Below, in pieces: positions 34,284 through 43,099 of a stretch of 64,000 bases of DNA. Within the stretch, counting starts at the first letter, position 1; the number at the start of each line of letters is the position of its first letter. The DNA lies in NCBI RefSeq assembly GCF_001202035.1, contig NZ_LGHT01000042.1, positions 62,001 through 126,000 of the forward strand, given 5' to 3'. Below the pieces are notes generated by a model. It had not been told where the DNA came from, ran no database searches, and saw nothing but the letters and a program-made list of their open reading frames with translations. Origin of the DNA: Pseudorhodobacter wandonensis (GTDB lineage Bacteria; Pseudomonadota; Alphaproteobacteria; Rhodobacterales; Rhodobacteraceae). The position numbers and the translations under genes are program-made.

Positions 34284-35219
34284 TCAGTTGGCCCGAAAGC
34301 CGGCCGCAAGCGTCTTGATCGCGTCAATGTTGCGCGGCCCGGGGGTCGCCTCGACGTAATCAAGCACCACGAACCGATCATTGCGCACGGCATCAACATT
34401 CGCAAACGCCGGGTTAGACATCATGAGGGCGCGCTTTTGCTCGGCAGTAACCTCGCCATAGTTCACAATAACGATGACCTCGGGATTGCGTTCGACCACC
34501 GCCTCCCATCCAACCGTCGCCCAGCTTTTTTCCAGATCATTCATGATGTTTGTGCCGCCGGCGGCCTCGATCAACGCGTTCGGCATCGCGTAGCGGCCCG
34601 CTGTGAACGGGGCATCTTCGCCGCTGTCATAGACAAACACACGTGGCGCTGCCGCCAAAGCGGGAAGGGTTGCGAGGAAACTCGAAAGCTCGGCTTCATA
34701 GCCTTTGATCAAACCTTCGGCCCGTTCCGACACGCCAAAGATCGCGCCCAGATTGCGCAGGTCGTTATACATGTCATCCATTGATGCCGCAGCTTTTTTG
34801 CTGATGTGAATACAGCTTTCTGTCAGTTCATAGACTTTGATGCCAAACGGTTCCAACGTCTCGGGTGTAACCTCGCCCCCGACTTTCATGCCATAATTCC
34901 AGCCTGCAAAGAAAAAGTCGGCACCGGCCCCGATCAACACCTCTTTGGATGGGTATTTCGACGACAGTTCCGGCAATGCCTCGATGCCTTTGGTCATTTT
35001 TTCGTCCAGCGTCTTCCAGCCGGAAACACCGGTATAGCCGACCATGCGATCTGTAAGACCCAGCACCAGCATCATTTCCGTCAGGTTCACGTCATTGGAA
35101 ACCGCGGCCTTTGGCGGGGCGTCGAACGTAACCTCACGATTGCAACTTTTCACAGTAGTTTCGGCTGTCGCTGTGCTTGCCAGCAACATGGCAAATAGGG
35201 TTGCCAATGTCAGTTTCAT
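34284..35219 (-). CDS. ABC substrate-binding protein (BtuF/FepB-like)
   Basis: 311 residues. The signal peptide ends about ASTATA (residue 19). Features are PPKAAVSNDVNLTEMMLVLGL, a central long helix and VGWEAVVERNPEVIVIVNYGE, all normal for cluster A-II binding proteins of BtuF/FhuD type. ATG 35219 has AAGGA 9 nt upstream; a TTG at 35237 is the longer alternative. It captures the ligand in the periplasm for the permease encoded next. Confidence 0.87.
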   Translation of the reverse strand: MKLTLATLFAMLLASTATAETTVKSCNREVTFDAPPKAAVSNDVNLTEMMLVLGLTDRMVGYTGVSGWKTLDEKMTKGIEALPELSSKYPSKEVLIGAGADFFFAGWNYGMKVGGEVTPETLEPFGIKVYELTESCIHISKKAAASMDDMYNDLRNLGAIFGVSERAEGLIKGYEAELSSFLATLPALAAAPRVFVYDSGEDAPFTAGRYAMPNALIEAAGGTNIMNDLEKSWATVGWEAVVERNPEVIVIVNYGEVTAEQKRALMMSNPAFANVDAVRNDRFVVLDYVEATPGPRNIDAIKTLAAGFRAN

Positions 35220-35233
35220 TGAGGTCGTCCTTA

Positions 35234-36016
35234 TCAAAGTGGAAGCGTGAAGGAAAAATGCGACGCCCCGCTCGGGGCAAGCTGTTCGCGCCGCGCCTGA
35301 ACGCGAAACGTATCAGACACAAGCCTGTCGGTCAGAAGCGAATGCGGCGGCCCGAAGCCTTGGGGATACCCGTCTTTCAGGATCAGCACGTCATCGCAGA
35401 TACCCGCCGCCATGTTCAGGTCGTGCAGCGACACAACAATCGTCAGACCCAAGTTTTGGATCAATGACATGACTTCAAGCTGGTGGCGCACATCAAGGTG
35501 GTTGGTTGGCTCATCAAGAATCAGAACCTGCGGTTCCTGCGCCAAGGCCCGCGCCACCATCACACGCTGGCGCTCTCCTCCTGACAGGGTGCCAAAGTCA
35601 CGGTTCGCCAAAACATGCAGGCCAAGAAAGTCCAAAACCTGATCAACGACCCTCTCATCGCCTGCGCCCAAATTTGCAAAACCCGACCGATGGGGGGTTC
35701 GCCCCAAACGGACAGTTTCACGCACGGTCAGGCCGAATGCGAACGCCTGCTCTTGCAAGACAGCCGCGATTCGCCGCGCTGCATCACGGGCAGGCATTGC
35801 CCAGATGTCCTGCCCATCAACCCGCACATGCCCTGTCTTGGGCTTTTGAAACCGATAAAGCAGCCGCAGCAGCGTCGATTTCCCGGCACCATTGGGGCCA
35901 ACCACGCCAAGCACACGACCCGCAGCAAGATTGAATGTCGTGGCATGCAGCACCGGCTTGGACGAGTTGGTCGGGTTCCAACTTACGCCCTTCACCTCTA
36001 GATCAGCCGCCCTCAT
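35234..36016 (-). CDS. ABC ATPase for iron-complex/cobalamin-type uptake
   Basis: 260-residue nucleotide-binding subunit. Walker A is GPNGAGKST (K46), the signature is LSGGERQRV, Walker B is VLILDEPTNHLD, and the switch His is in VVSLHDLN. These match FepC/BtuD-type ATPases. Its ATG overlaps the TGA of the DUF1636 gene (ATGA), and the binding-protein gene begins 14 bp after its stop. Confidence 0.92.
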   Translation of the reverse strand: MRAADLEVKGVSWNPTNSSKPVLHATTFNLAAGRVLGVVGPNGAGKSTLLRLLYRFQKPKTGHVRVDGQDIWAMPARDAARRIAAVLQEQAFAFGLTVRETVRLGRTPHRSGFANLGAGDERVVDQVLDFLGLHVLANRDFGTLSGGERQRVMVARALAQEPQVLILDEPTNHLDVRHQLEVMSLIQNLGLTIVVSLHDLNMAAGICDDVLILKDGYPQGFGPPHSLLTDRLVSDTFRVQARREQLAPSGASHFSFTLPL

Positions 36017-36420
36017 GATGCGCGAACATCACAGGTTTCCATTGCGATAATCGCAGAAGGCACCCGAGCAAGAGTGGACGTACGCAGCTTTCCAGGCCGC
36101 TCGAATGACGACGACCAACCATCATGCAAATAGGCATATTGCTTTGCAAAGGTCACCAGATCGTCAATGTCTTCATTCGGATCTATATCGCCAAACAGAT
36201 AAGTGGCTTTTTGACTGCCGTGATAGGCAACGGTGCATGGCCGGTCACAGCCCGCCATACAGGCCACGCCCGACACTTCGAAATCCTCGGAAAGGGCATC
36301 ACCCGCCGCCGTGATCGCCGCCCTTAGCGCGTCAATCAACTCATACCCCGGACGACACTCGGTGCCTTTGTGTTTGCACGACGTGCAAATGGTAATTCTG
36401 TGGTTTTTCTGCATGGTCAT
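36013..36420 (-). CDS. DUF1636 putative metal/Fe-S-binding protein
   Basis: 135 residues. CTSCKHKG near the N-terminus and CMAGCDRPCTVAYHG in the middle provide a set of cysteines (CxxC and CxxxCxxxC) like a thioredoxin-fold [2Fe-2S] ferredoxin. DUF1636 genes are often next to cobalamin-linked genes. First gene behind the cobalamin riboswitch; GGAGGG precedes the ATG by about 6 nt. It may handle metal or reduce a corrinoid after uptake; that is inference. Confidence 0.82.
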   Translation of the reverse strand: MTMQKNHRITICTSCKHKGTECRPGYELIDALRAAITAAGDALSEDFEVSGVACMAGCDRPCTVAYHGSQKATYLFGDIDPNEDIDDLVTFAKQYAYLHDGWSSSFERPGKLRTSTLARVPSAIIAMETCDVRAS

Positions 36421-36551
36421 TTCGCCCTCCGCGATAATGCGGGGCGCAGGGCAGATATGCTTTGAAGCACGGGAATTTCCGCGTCGCCATCATAACCTCC
36501 GAACCAGACCCCCCGTCTGGGTTGAGTTGCATTGACGACACCATTGTGCCG

Positions 36552-36739
36552 TTGATGGCAGGTCTCCTGACTTGCGGATCAGCGTTCCCCCGAACCTTCC
36601 CAAGCCATAGGCTCAGTGGTCTTCTCGGGGTCACTCACCGCTCACAGTTGCGGGGGCAGCTACGGATTTGGCGCCTGTTGGCTCCTCCTCACCGTATTCC
36701 CTTTTCATCCCGACCGCATGTTCGGCGGCCGGAAACCAT
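36552..36739 (-). promoter_or_regulatory. Cobalamin (AdoCbl-type) riboswitch
   Basis: Read on the minus strand it has all hallmarks in order: GGTTTCCGG at the 5' end, GGGAATACGGTG, GTAGCTGCCCCCGCAACTGT, GACCACTGAGCC, GGGAAGG, and the B12 box AGTCAGGAGACCTGCC (36572-36557). It lies 130 bp upstream of the DUF1636 start, so it should shut down the uptake operon when cobalamin is plentiful. Confidence 0.93.
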
Positions 36740-37038
36740 CAAACGTATCACTGAAAGATTTGGGCCCATCCGTCAAGCCACCACGACCGATTTAACACAT
36801 GGTCAAACGCGCCAGATTGCACCCCCCAACAGGTTTGACGCCACGCGACAGCATTTCCTGCCACCGTGGCGCGGTGTGCGCAAAAACCGCCAGCTACGCA
36901 AAAAACCTATGAATTTAAGGCTTTTTTAAAGCTGTTATCGCATAACAAGCTTGCGTTTTTGCCTAACACGGGGTCTGGCCGCATGGTTTCCCCATCACCC
37001 GACACCACGGGACATTCTTAACAAAGGGGAAACCGAAC
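36740..37038. other. Divergent promoter region of the riboswitch operon and the peptidoglycan-binding gene
   Basis: About 300 bp with no credible gene. It should contain the leftward promoter of the riboswitch transcript and the rightward promoter of the next gene. An imperfect AT-rich inverted repeat (AGCTGTTAT/ATAACAAGCT) lies near 36930-36951. No consensus promoter was convincing. Confidence 0.4.
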
Positions 37039-37635
37039 ATGCTGCTTAAATCCAGATCCATCGCCGCCGCCACAGCAATCTCTATGACCTTGGTTGCCGC
37101 CGTGCCAGCCCACGCCTGGGGGCGGAGCGAGCAAAACGCCTTGAAAACGATTGTTGCCGCTTTGGCAGTCGGCGCGATCATCTATCAGGGGCAAAAAAGC
37201 AAAGCCGCCCCTGCACCGCAACCCGCCCCCAAACCGGTCTATCGCCAACCAGCCCCGCAACAGCCCGTATACCAACAGCCCGTATACCAGCCGCCTGTAT
37301 ACCGGCAGCCCACCTATAACGAACCGCGCTACCAACAGCCCACCTATCAACAGCCGCAGCATGAAACCGGCCGCGTAATTGGCCAAACCACGACCTATGG
37401 CTCGGGCGTCAATGCCACCACGGCGGCGCAGGTGTTCAATTCCTACTCGCCCTATCAGCGCATCGCGATCCAGCGCAAACTGACCGAGTTCGGCTATTAC
37501 TCCGGTGCGCTCGATGGCACCTTTGGTCCGCGCACACATCAGGCGGTTTATGAATTTGCCCGCGTCGCCGGTAAACAAGACGCGCTGGGCGATGCGCGGG
37601 GGGCTTCGCAGGTTTATAACGCCTTGCTAGGCTAG
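37039..37635 (+). CDS. Exported protein with Pro/Gln/Tyr repeats and a peptidoglycan-binding domain
   Basis: 198 residues. The signal peptide is cleaved about VPAHA (residue 26), followed by a hydrophobic helix and a low-complexity linker of QQPVYQQPVY-type repeats (about residues 55-112). The C-terminal PG_binding_1-like fold contains RIAIQRKLTEFGYYSGALDGTFGPRTHQAVYEF. It probably anchors to peptidoglycan; the linker may span the wall. The repeat length may vary between strains. Confidence 0.82.
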   Translation: MLLKSRSIAAATAISMTLVAAVPAHAWGRSEQNALKTIVAALAVGAIIYQGQKSKAAPAPQPAPKPVYRQPAPQQPVYQQPVYQPPVYRQPTYNEPRYQQPTYQQPQHETGRVIGQTTTYGSGVNATTAAQVFNSYSPYQRIAIQRKLTEFGYYSGALDGTFGPRTHQAVYEFARVAGKQDALGDARGASQVYNALLG

Positions 37636-37651
37636 GGCATCGTTCGGGCAT

Positions 37652-37686
37652 AAAAAAATGGGGGCGGCCGACTTGCGGCCACCCCC
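37652..37686 (-). terminator. Terminator of the cold-shock gene
   Basis: On the minus strand an 11-bp GC-rich stem (37686-37676 with 37670-37660, one mismatch, 5-nt loop) is followed by ATTTTTTTATG, 24 bp past the csp stop. Confidence 0.8.
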
Positions 37687-37709
37687 ACTTTGGTCACGTG
37701 ATTGGCAGA

Positions 37710-37916
37710 TTATGCCAATACGAGGTTCACAGCCGACTCGCGGCCATCACGGCCTGCTTCGATGTCGAACGTCACTGCTTGACCGTCGTCAAGCTGACGG
37801 ATACCAGCGCGTTCCAACGCCGAGATGTGTACAAACACATCACGCGCGCCGCCTGCTGGTGCGATAAACCCAAAACCTTTGGTTGCGTTAAACCATTTCA
37901 CGGTGCCAGTGGCCAT
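37710..37916 (-). CDS. CspA-family cold-shock protein
   Basis: 68-residue OB-fold nucleic-acid-binding protein. RNP1 is KGFGFI and RNP2 is VFVHIS, with TGTVKWFN at the N-terminus. It acts as an RNA chaperone. The loop after RNP1 (APAGGARD) and the helix-like [11 protein letters not shown] segment are typical of alphaproteobacterial members. The ATG at 37916 is chosen over 37946 because it matches family length. The upstream 200 bp probably encode a long regulatory leader. Confidence 0.95.
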   Translation of the reverse strand: MATGTVKWFNATKGFGFIAPAGGARDVFVHISALERAGIRQLDDGQAVTFDIEAGRDGRESAVNLVLA

Positions 37917-38149
37917 CGTGTATACTCCTAAAGTTTCACCACCCACGTTTTGCGGCGGTCCGGCTCTGTCAGATCAAGATCGAAAGACTGAAGCCGTAAG
38001 GGAAACAGAAGTCGAAAAAGAAAGCGTCGCAGAGACCACATAGCCAGAACCTGCCTAAATAGCAAGGGTGGGGCCTTGCAACCATTCTGCTTGCAGCAGG
38101 ATACAGCGCGATCTAGCCTGCCCTGAACCATTCCCGAAAGGCGGCTCCT

Positions 38150-38605
38150 ATGTTTACACGCATCTTGCAGCTCTTTTCCCCCGGTCATCATTACCGCACC
38201 CCCCTGCCCGAGGCCGATGCAAAACACGCCCTCGGGGCGCTTTTGGTGCGGGTGGCGCAGGCCGATCACGCCTATCTTTTCCAAGAGGTCGAACAAATCG
38301 ACCGCATCCTAGCCAAACGTTTTGGCCTGAACCTGCTTGACGCTGCCAAACTGCGGGCCAGTTGCGAAAGGCTGCTTGAAACCATACCCGAGACCGACAA
38401 ACTGCTGGCCGTTTTGCATGATGCCATTGACCTGCCCGAGCGCGAGGCCACCCTGCTTGCAATTTGGCAGGTGATATATTCTGACGGCATGATCCATGCG
38501 GCCGAAGATGAAATCGTCTCCTTGGTTCAGCAAACCCTTGGCGTTTCCCCCGAGGTCTGCGCCCGCCTGCGCAGCGAGGCTTTGGCCGCCCTCAAAGACG
38601 CCTGA
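38150..38605 (+). CDS. TerB-family protein
   Basis: 151 residues of helical character. The family pattern ALLVRVAQADHAYLFQEVEQIDRIL, then LLAVLHDAIDLPEREATLLAIWQVIYSDGMIHAAEDEIV, matches the TerB/DjlA-N fold with acidic metal-binding positions in the DG-x-I-H-x-A-E-D-E loop. TerB proteins occur in tellurite-resistance and stress modules; this one stands alone, so its role is unknown. Confidence 0.82.
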   Translation: MFTRILQLFSPGHHYRTPLPEADAKHALGALLVRVAQADHAYLFQEVEQIDRILAKRFGLNLLDAAKLRASCERLLETIPETDKLLAVLHDAIDLPEREATLLAIWQVIYSDGMIHAAEDEIVSLVQQTLGVSPEVCARLRSEALAALKDA

Positions 38606-38740
38606 CATGGGGGCGCAGGGTACAAGGCGTTCCCAACAGGTTAAGAACGGGTTAATTTTTCGGCGCAAGTTGTTTTAAATCAACGACTTGAATAAACGTC
38701 CGCGCGCGTACCGCACCGGCCGCCCGCAGCCCGAACCCCA

Positions 38741-38749
38741 CCCCCCCCC
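38741..38749. repeat. Homopolymer C9 tract downstream of the first caspase gene
   Basis: Nine consecutive C followed by TAA, in the intergenic region about 100 bp past the caspase stop. A second C9 tract lies at 40951-40959 just before that gene's start. Confidence 0.8.
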
Positions 38750-38789
38750 TAATCCTGCACCGCAAGGCACCGTTTCTGGCGGCGGAACA

Positions 38790-38816
38790 GGAGGTATTTA
38801 GACCAAGATGAAGCCC
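38790..38816 (+). repeat. Intergenic repeat motif, copy 5
   Basis: GAGGTATTTAGACCAAGATG followed by AAGCCC, nearly the same as copies 2 and 3. It lies between the TerB gene and the end of the first caspase gene. Confidence 0.6.
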
Positions 38817-38850
38817 ACCAGAATCGCCTGATCGGCAGGCTTTGCCAAAG

Positions 38851-40944
38851 TTAAAATGCAGGCACAGTATCAAGTTCGAACTGCAGCATCATCGGTGCCG
38901 GACCTGAGGCATCTTCTTCCACAAGCGGCGCGGCGGCGCGGGTGGTTTGGCCAAAGCCTGCCTCAAACAAGGCCGCTGTCAGGCCCTGCCGGGCGGGCTG
39001 GCTGGCATCACGTGTGGTTTCCACCGCGTCTTGCGCCAGAAAGCCGAGGTTTTCGACAGCCGTTTGTGGCTGCGCCGGCGTCATCACCATAACGATCCGA
39101 TCACGGCCATAGGCAGCGTCAGTGATCCGCAGCAGGCCTTGTTTCAGGCGATCACCGGGCTGCATCCGGCCTGCGAACATATGGGTGATCGAATAGTCTG
39201 AGCCGACATAAAGCACGTTCAGGTCAACCGGAAAATCATTGTCGTTCACCGCCTCGACATGCACCTCATCATCGGGGATCAGGCGTGGCACGCCAGAGCT
39301 GGGCAAAGGGTGCAGGGTTTTGTCTTGCTTGGTGCGGGTCATCAGACCCACCTCGACCTTAAGGTCACCCGCATCAACGGCCGCCCCCAACTTCATCAGG
39401 TTGATCGCTTTGGCCATTTGCACCAGCGTATCGGCCAGCACCGTACCCAGAGTTGCCGCGTCTTTGTCACCGGTTGACACCGATGGCGTGGTGTCAAGAT
39501 TGCCCGAGAGGCCGGTTGCAGGCAGTACCCATAGCGCATCGGGGCGCGGGCTATCGGGCAACACAGCAAGGCGCAGATCGGCCTCCTCCCCCGCTGGAAC
39601 AAAGATCAGGCGCGGGCCGCTTTCAACTTTCAACTGGTCCATAGCCGCGGCAAGTGCAGTGGCCGGCGCAGACCCGGATTCGGGCAACGCAACGGTCAAG
39701 GTGAAATCAATATCTGACGATATTTTGCGCAGGGTAAGGCCCGCAGGCAAGGTTTGGGGCAACATTTTTCCGCTATATTCGACAGGGGTAGCAGTGGCGG
39801 TAAAGGTATCGACAGAGGTGACCTTAACATAGCCAAGGGCTGCTTCGATTTTATCAGCCGCGCTGACCAATACCGCCAGAATCGCCCCGTCACGCAGACC
39901 GTGCAAAGTACCTGCGGTCAGCGTCAAACCAGCGTCGGTTTTTGTTGCAGGCCATTGAGCCACGCGCGGACCCGCCTCGCCGGAAAAGACGATATGATCT
40001 AGATCGCCTTCAAACATCGGGGTCGATTGCGCCAGGTTTTCGACCGAATATTTGCGCAGCACTTCTTGCCCGATCTGGGCATAGCTGGCCTGCGGAAATT
40101 CGGCCAAGGTTTCCATCAGGGCATAGGTAAACACACCTTGGGCCACACGGTCCGGCTTGCCTTTGGGCAGGCGTTTCTCGGGGGTGACCTCATCGGTTTG
40201 GGCGGCGAAGAACGCCACCAGAGAGCCGCCCTTGCCGCTACTTGTCACAGGTGCCTGCGCTTGGTCGCGCGGGTTGGCGGGGGGCATGGCGCGGGTTTGG
40301 GCGGCGTCCATTTCGGCGGCTGGCACGCCCAGCGCCTCGGGGGCCAGTTGGCGCGTACGGACCTCTTCATCGCCCGAAGGCGCGGAACGGGTGGCGGTAC
40401 CGGAATGGCAGGCATCAAACACCACCCAAACATCGGCGCCCTTTGCGCGCAGCCCATCCAGCATTTGGCCGATTTCATCATCGACCAAAGCATTTTCAAC
40501 CGTGCCAGTGGTATCAGACCACGGGCCAATATCGACGGGCAAGAACATCTCATCCAGACCGTCCAGTTCATCCTCGGGGTTCAGGGCGGGGGCTTGGGTG
40601 CCGTGGCCGGAAAAATGCAAGTAGACAAAGTCGCCGGGCTGCACTTTGGCAGTAAGGTCGGCAAAAGCGGTGCGAATTGCGCCAAGCGTCGGGCGGGTTG
40701 CGCCCTCAACCCCATCCGACAAAATGGCCACATTCTGCGCCTCAAACGGCACGGGCGCTGCTGTTTTCAGGTAGGTTGCAACCAGTTTGACGTCATTCGA
40801 CGGGCCTTTCAGCCAATATTGCGGGGCAAGACTGGCATAATCATTCGCCCCGATCAGCAAGGCATAGTTTTCGCGCGCAAAGGCTGTGGTTGAAAGGCCC
40901 ATCAAGGATGCCGCAGCGACACCAATCAAATATGACTTTTTCAA
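38851..40944 (-). CDS. Exported caspase-fold (C14, metacaspase-like) protease A
   Basis: 697 residues. The signal peptide is cleaved about TAFA (residue 23). The caspase p20-like domain spans about residues 25-310 with the catalytic dyad in HFSGHGTQ (H114) and FDACHSGT (C179). The remaining half is a beta-rich region ending in a DUF4384-like segment (EAVNDNDFPVDLNVLYVGSDYSITHMF). The start is TTG 40944; its Shine-Dalgarno is part of a nine-G run (C9 on the plus strand). It follows the small exported-protein gene by 15 bp on the same strand. It is paralogous to the protein at 46713. Confidence 0.85.
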   Translation of the reverse strand: MKKSYLIGVAAASLMGLSTTAFARENYALLIGANDYASLAPQYWLKGPSNDVKLVATYLKTAAPVPFEAQNVAILSDGVEGATRPTLGAIRTAFADLTAKVQPGDFVYLHFSGHGTQAPALNPEDELDGLDEMFLPVDIGPWSDTTGTVENALVDDEIGQMLDGLRAKGADVWVVFDACHSGTATRSAPSGDEEVRTRQLAPEALGVPAAEMDAAQTRAMPPANPRDQAQAPVTSSGKGGSLVAFFAAQTDEVTPEKRLPKGKPDRVAQGVFTYALMETLAEFPQASYAQIGQEVLRKYSVENLAQSTPMFEGDLDHIVFSGEAGPRVAQWPATKTDAGLTLTAGTLHGLRDGAILAVLVSAADKIEAALGYVKVTSVDTFTATATPVEYSGKMLPQTLPAGLTLRKISSDIDFTLTVALPESGSAPATALAAAMDQLKVESGPRLIFVPAGEEADLRLAVLPDSPRPDALWVLPATGLSGNLDTTPSVSTGDKDAATLGTVLADTLVQMAKAINLMKLGAAVDAGDLKVEVGLMTRTKQDKTLHPLPSSGVPRLIPDDEVHVEAVNDNDFPVDLNVLYVGSDYSITHMFAGRMQPGDRLKQGLLRITDAAYGRDRIVMVMTPAQPQTAVENLGFLAQDAVETTRDASQPARQGLTAALFEAGFGQTTRAAAPLVEEDASGPAPMMLQFELDTVPAF

Positions 40945-40950
40945 AATCTT

Positions 40951-40959
40951 CCCCCCCCC
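40951..40959 (-). promoter_or_regulatory. G9 tract forming the ribosome-binding site of caspase A
   Basis: On the minus strand a run of nine G, preceded by AA and followed by AAGATT, sits immediately before the TTG start. It is the only Shine-Dalgarno candidate, and its length could vary by slippage. Confidence 0.5.
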
Positions 40960-41586
40960 TTAATTCGTCATCAAGGCATAGCTAGTTGCTGCGCTGCCCT
41001 TATTTTCGACCAATAGCACATAGCCGCCGCTTTCGGCCGGCCGCCACCCGCAATAGGCTATGTGCGACACGTCACTGTCCGCACAGACGAGGCGGCCTTG
41101 CGAGTCTTTGATGGTCAGGTTCAGATCAACTGCCGATTTTGCCTCGACATAAACCTCGGCATATTCGCCACCTTTGAAATCAATCCGCGGATAGGTATCG
41201 GTGCGTCCACTGGCCAGTTTGCCGATGTTGTAGACGGGACCGGTGACGACGCCTTTGGTCGCGTCAACACGGGCATCCTCGATCAGGCCCAGCAACGCGT
41301 CATCACCTGCGGCAAAGGTTTCAGCGACGGCCAACATATCGGCCCAGCCCAGCAGCCCGTCTTCGGCGCTCTCGCCATTCAGGGCGCTGCGATCTGTTTG
41401 GACCGGGTTGGTTTGTTTACGCAGCTTGGCGGCTGCAAGAACCAAAATCGGGTCTTTGGCAGCCTCGCCCGCCGCGAAAAGCCGTGATGACAGCTCTATA
41501 GTCTTAATCGGGCTGATCGGATCTGCTTGAAGGGGGAATGCCAGAAGAGATGCTGCCGAAATGACACAAAAAATACTGCGCTTCAT
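40960..41586 (-). CDS. Exported protein of unknown function with a C-terminal PPC-like domain
   Basis: 208 residues. The signal peptide is cleaved about PLQA (residue 21). A helical N-terminal part precedes a beta-rich C-terminal part (about residues 125-208) with TYPRIDFKGGEYAEVYVEAKSAVDLNLTIKDSQGRLVC...YVLLVENKG, like the pre-peptidase C-terminal (PPC) beta-sandwich found beside secreted proteases. It has no catalytic motif. AAGGA precedes the ATG at 41586. Encoded just upstream of caspase A and divergent from the HtrA-like gene, it could be a chaperone, inhibitor or substrate of the protease system. Confidence 0.75.
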   Translation of the reverse strand: MKRSIFCVISAASLLAFPLQADPISPIKTIELSSRLFAAGEAAKDPILVLAAAKLRKQTNPVQTDRSALNGESAEDGLLGWADMLAVAETFAAGDDALLGLIEDARVDATKGVVTGPVYNIGKLASGRTDTYPRIDFKGGEYAEVYVEAKSAVDLNLTIKDSQGRLVCADSDVSHIAYCGWRPAESGGYVLLVENKGSAATSYALMTN

Positions 41587-41742
41587 AAAATAATTCCTTC
41601 CCAAAGGACCATCACTTGGCAAAGGATAGAAAGCTGATGCCTTGACGTAAACCGTTGTTTTTTGTGTGACGGCCTTTGTCATGTGTACCTGATGGGCACT
41701 GCTGTTAGCCTGCTGGAAAGGATAGAGGAAAAGGCAAAACAT

Positions 41743-43086
41743 ATGTTTGGAAAGCAAAGTCATTTTAAGCGACGTGCAGATTTCATACGCCAGATTGCCC
41801 AGCTTCTTGGTGCTTTGGTGCTGTTGACGGCTATGGCCGCGACAAGCCCTGACAAGGCCGCCGCATCGCCGGTTTCCGCAGCTGGCAGCGTGGTGGTTTT
41901 GCGCAGCCTTGACACCAAAGACCGGTTTTTAGGATCGGGCTTTGTCTGGCAAACCGATGCTTTGGTGGTGACCAATGCGCATGTTGTTGGCAGCGCCGAC
42001 AGCGTTCGCATTATCGATGCGGCGGGGGGCGAGCATGCAGGCGAGGTGATTGGCCGTGACCCTGTGCGCGATGTGGCGGTGATTTCGGTGACAGGGCTGG
42101 CGGCGCCTGCCTTGCCGCTTGGCCCCGCGCCTGCCGCAGGTGATGATGTGTGGGCCGTGGGCGCGCCGCTGGAACTGGGTCTGACCCTGACGCGCGGCAT
42201 TATCTCGGCGCAGGCACGGCAGGTTGAGGCCGCTGTGCCGATCCGCTTTTTGCAGCATGACGCCGCGGTTAACCCCGGCTCGTCTGGCGGGCCCTTGCTG
42301 GATGCTCAGGGGCGGTTGATCGGGATGAACAGCCGCATCGCTGATGGCTCGCGCTTTTATGTCGGCATTTCCTATGCCATCGCAGCGCAGGATTTGGCGC
42401 GAATAGTCAGCGGCCTGATTGATGAAACGCTGATCCCTTTTCCCAAGCTGGGCCTGCAACTGCGCCCCGTCAACCGCGAGATTGCGGCGGCCTTGGGGAT
42501 TGAGCCCACAGGCCTGTTGGTTGACCGGGTGCAGGTGGGTGAACAGGCCGAAGATGCAGGGCTGCAAGCAGGCGATATCTTGGTAGCAGCACAAGGGGCG
42601 CAACTGGCCAGAATGGGCGATCTTGCCTTTGCGATTGAGGCTGCGTTGCCAAGCCAAAGCATGGCTTTGACGGTGTTGCGCCACGGGAAAGAGATTGTGC
42701 TGAACCTGTCATTCCAACCTGTTGCGGCCAGTGCCCTTGCCCTGCGCGGAATAGAGGGCGCGGGTGGCCTGAACCGCATTTCTTCCTACCGGTTCGAAGG
42801 GCTTGGCCTGTTATTGGATGATAATGCGCTGGTTACGTCTGTGACCGAAAACAGCCCGGCGCTGTTTGCAGGCATCATTCGCGGCGATAGGCTGTTGGCA
42901 GTTAACGGCCATGCCCTGTCAGGTGCCGATTTGCGCAAACTGGAAATCACCGCGTCCACGCTTATTCTATTGCAACGCGCAGGCGGTGCTACGCTGCACG
43001 TTATTTTGAACCCCTGGGATAGCGGCGAAGGCATCCGCCCCGTGGGTGGCGCAAATGTACTTGACCCGAGTATCGTCGTTTTTTGA
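41743..43086 (+). CDS. Exported HtrA/DegP-like serine protease with two PDZ domains
   Basis: 447 residues. A basic N-terminus and a hydrophobic signal (about residues 20-42) lead to a trypsin-fold domain with the triad H80 (TNAHVVG), D110 (RDVAVIS) and S181 (NPGSSGGP). PDZ1 is at about residues 225-320 and PDZ2 at about 345-430. It is shorter and more diverged than housekeeping DegP. ATG 41743 has AGGAAAAGG upstream; 41692 and 41662 are weaker. Followed at 13 bp by a two-component pair, so it is probably co-transcribed with its regulator. Confidence 0.85.
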   Translation: MFGKQSHFKRRADFIRQIAQLLGALVLLTAMAATSPDKAAASPVSAAGSVVVLRSLDTKDRFLGSGFVWQTDALVVTNAHVVGSADSVRIIDAAGGEHAGEVIGRDPVRDVAVISVTGLAAPALPLGPAPAAGDDVWAVGAPLELGLTLTRGIISAQARQVEAAVPIRFLQHDAAVNPGSSGGPLLDAQGRLIGMNSRIADGSRFYVGISYAIAAQDLARIVSGLIDETLIPFPKLGLQLRPVNREIAAALGIEPTGLLVDRVQVGEQAEDAGLQAGDILVAAQGAQLARMGDLAFAIEAALPSQSMALTVLRHGKEIVLNLSFQPVAASALALRGIEGAGGLNRISSYRFEGLGLLLDDNALVTSVTENSPALFAGIIRGDRLLAVNGHALSGADLRKLEITASTLILLQRAGGATLHVILNPWDSGEGIRPVGGANVLDPSIVVF

Positions 43087-43099
43087 TCTTATATTTAGA

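Noticed and set aside
36462-36929. 155-residue plus-strand frame across the riboswitch
   Set aside because: The DNA carries every conserved cobalamin riboswitch element on the minus strand, which explains the sequence better than a protein.
37220-37380. Pro/Gln/Tyr coding repeats as a possible CRISPR or tandem-repeat array
   Set aside because: They are in-frame low-complexity codons inside a protein with signal peptide and peptidoglycan-binding domain; there are no unique spacers.
40027-40893. 288-residue plus-strand frame inside caspase A
   Set aside because: Antisense to the caspase domain with its conserved H and C motifs; Gly/His-rich shadow.
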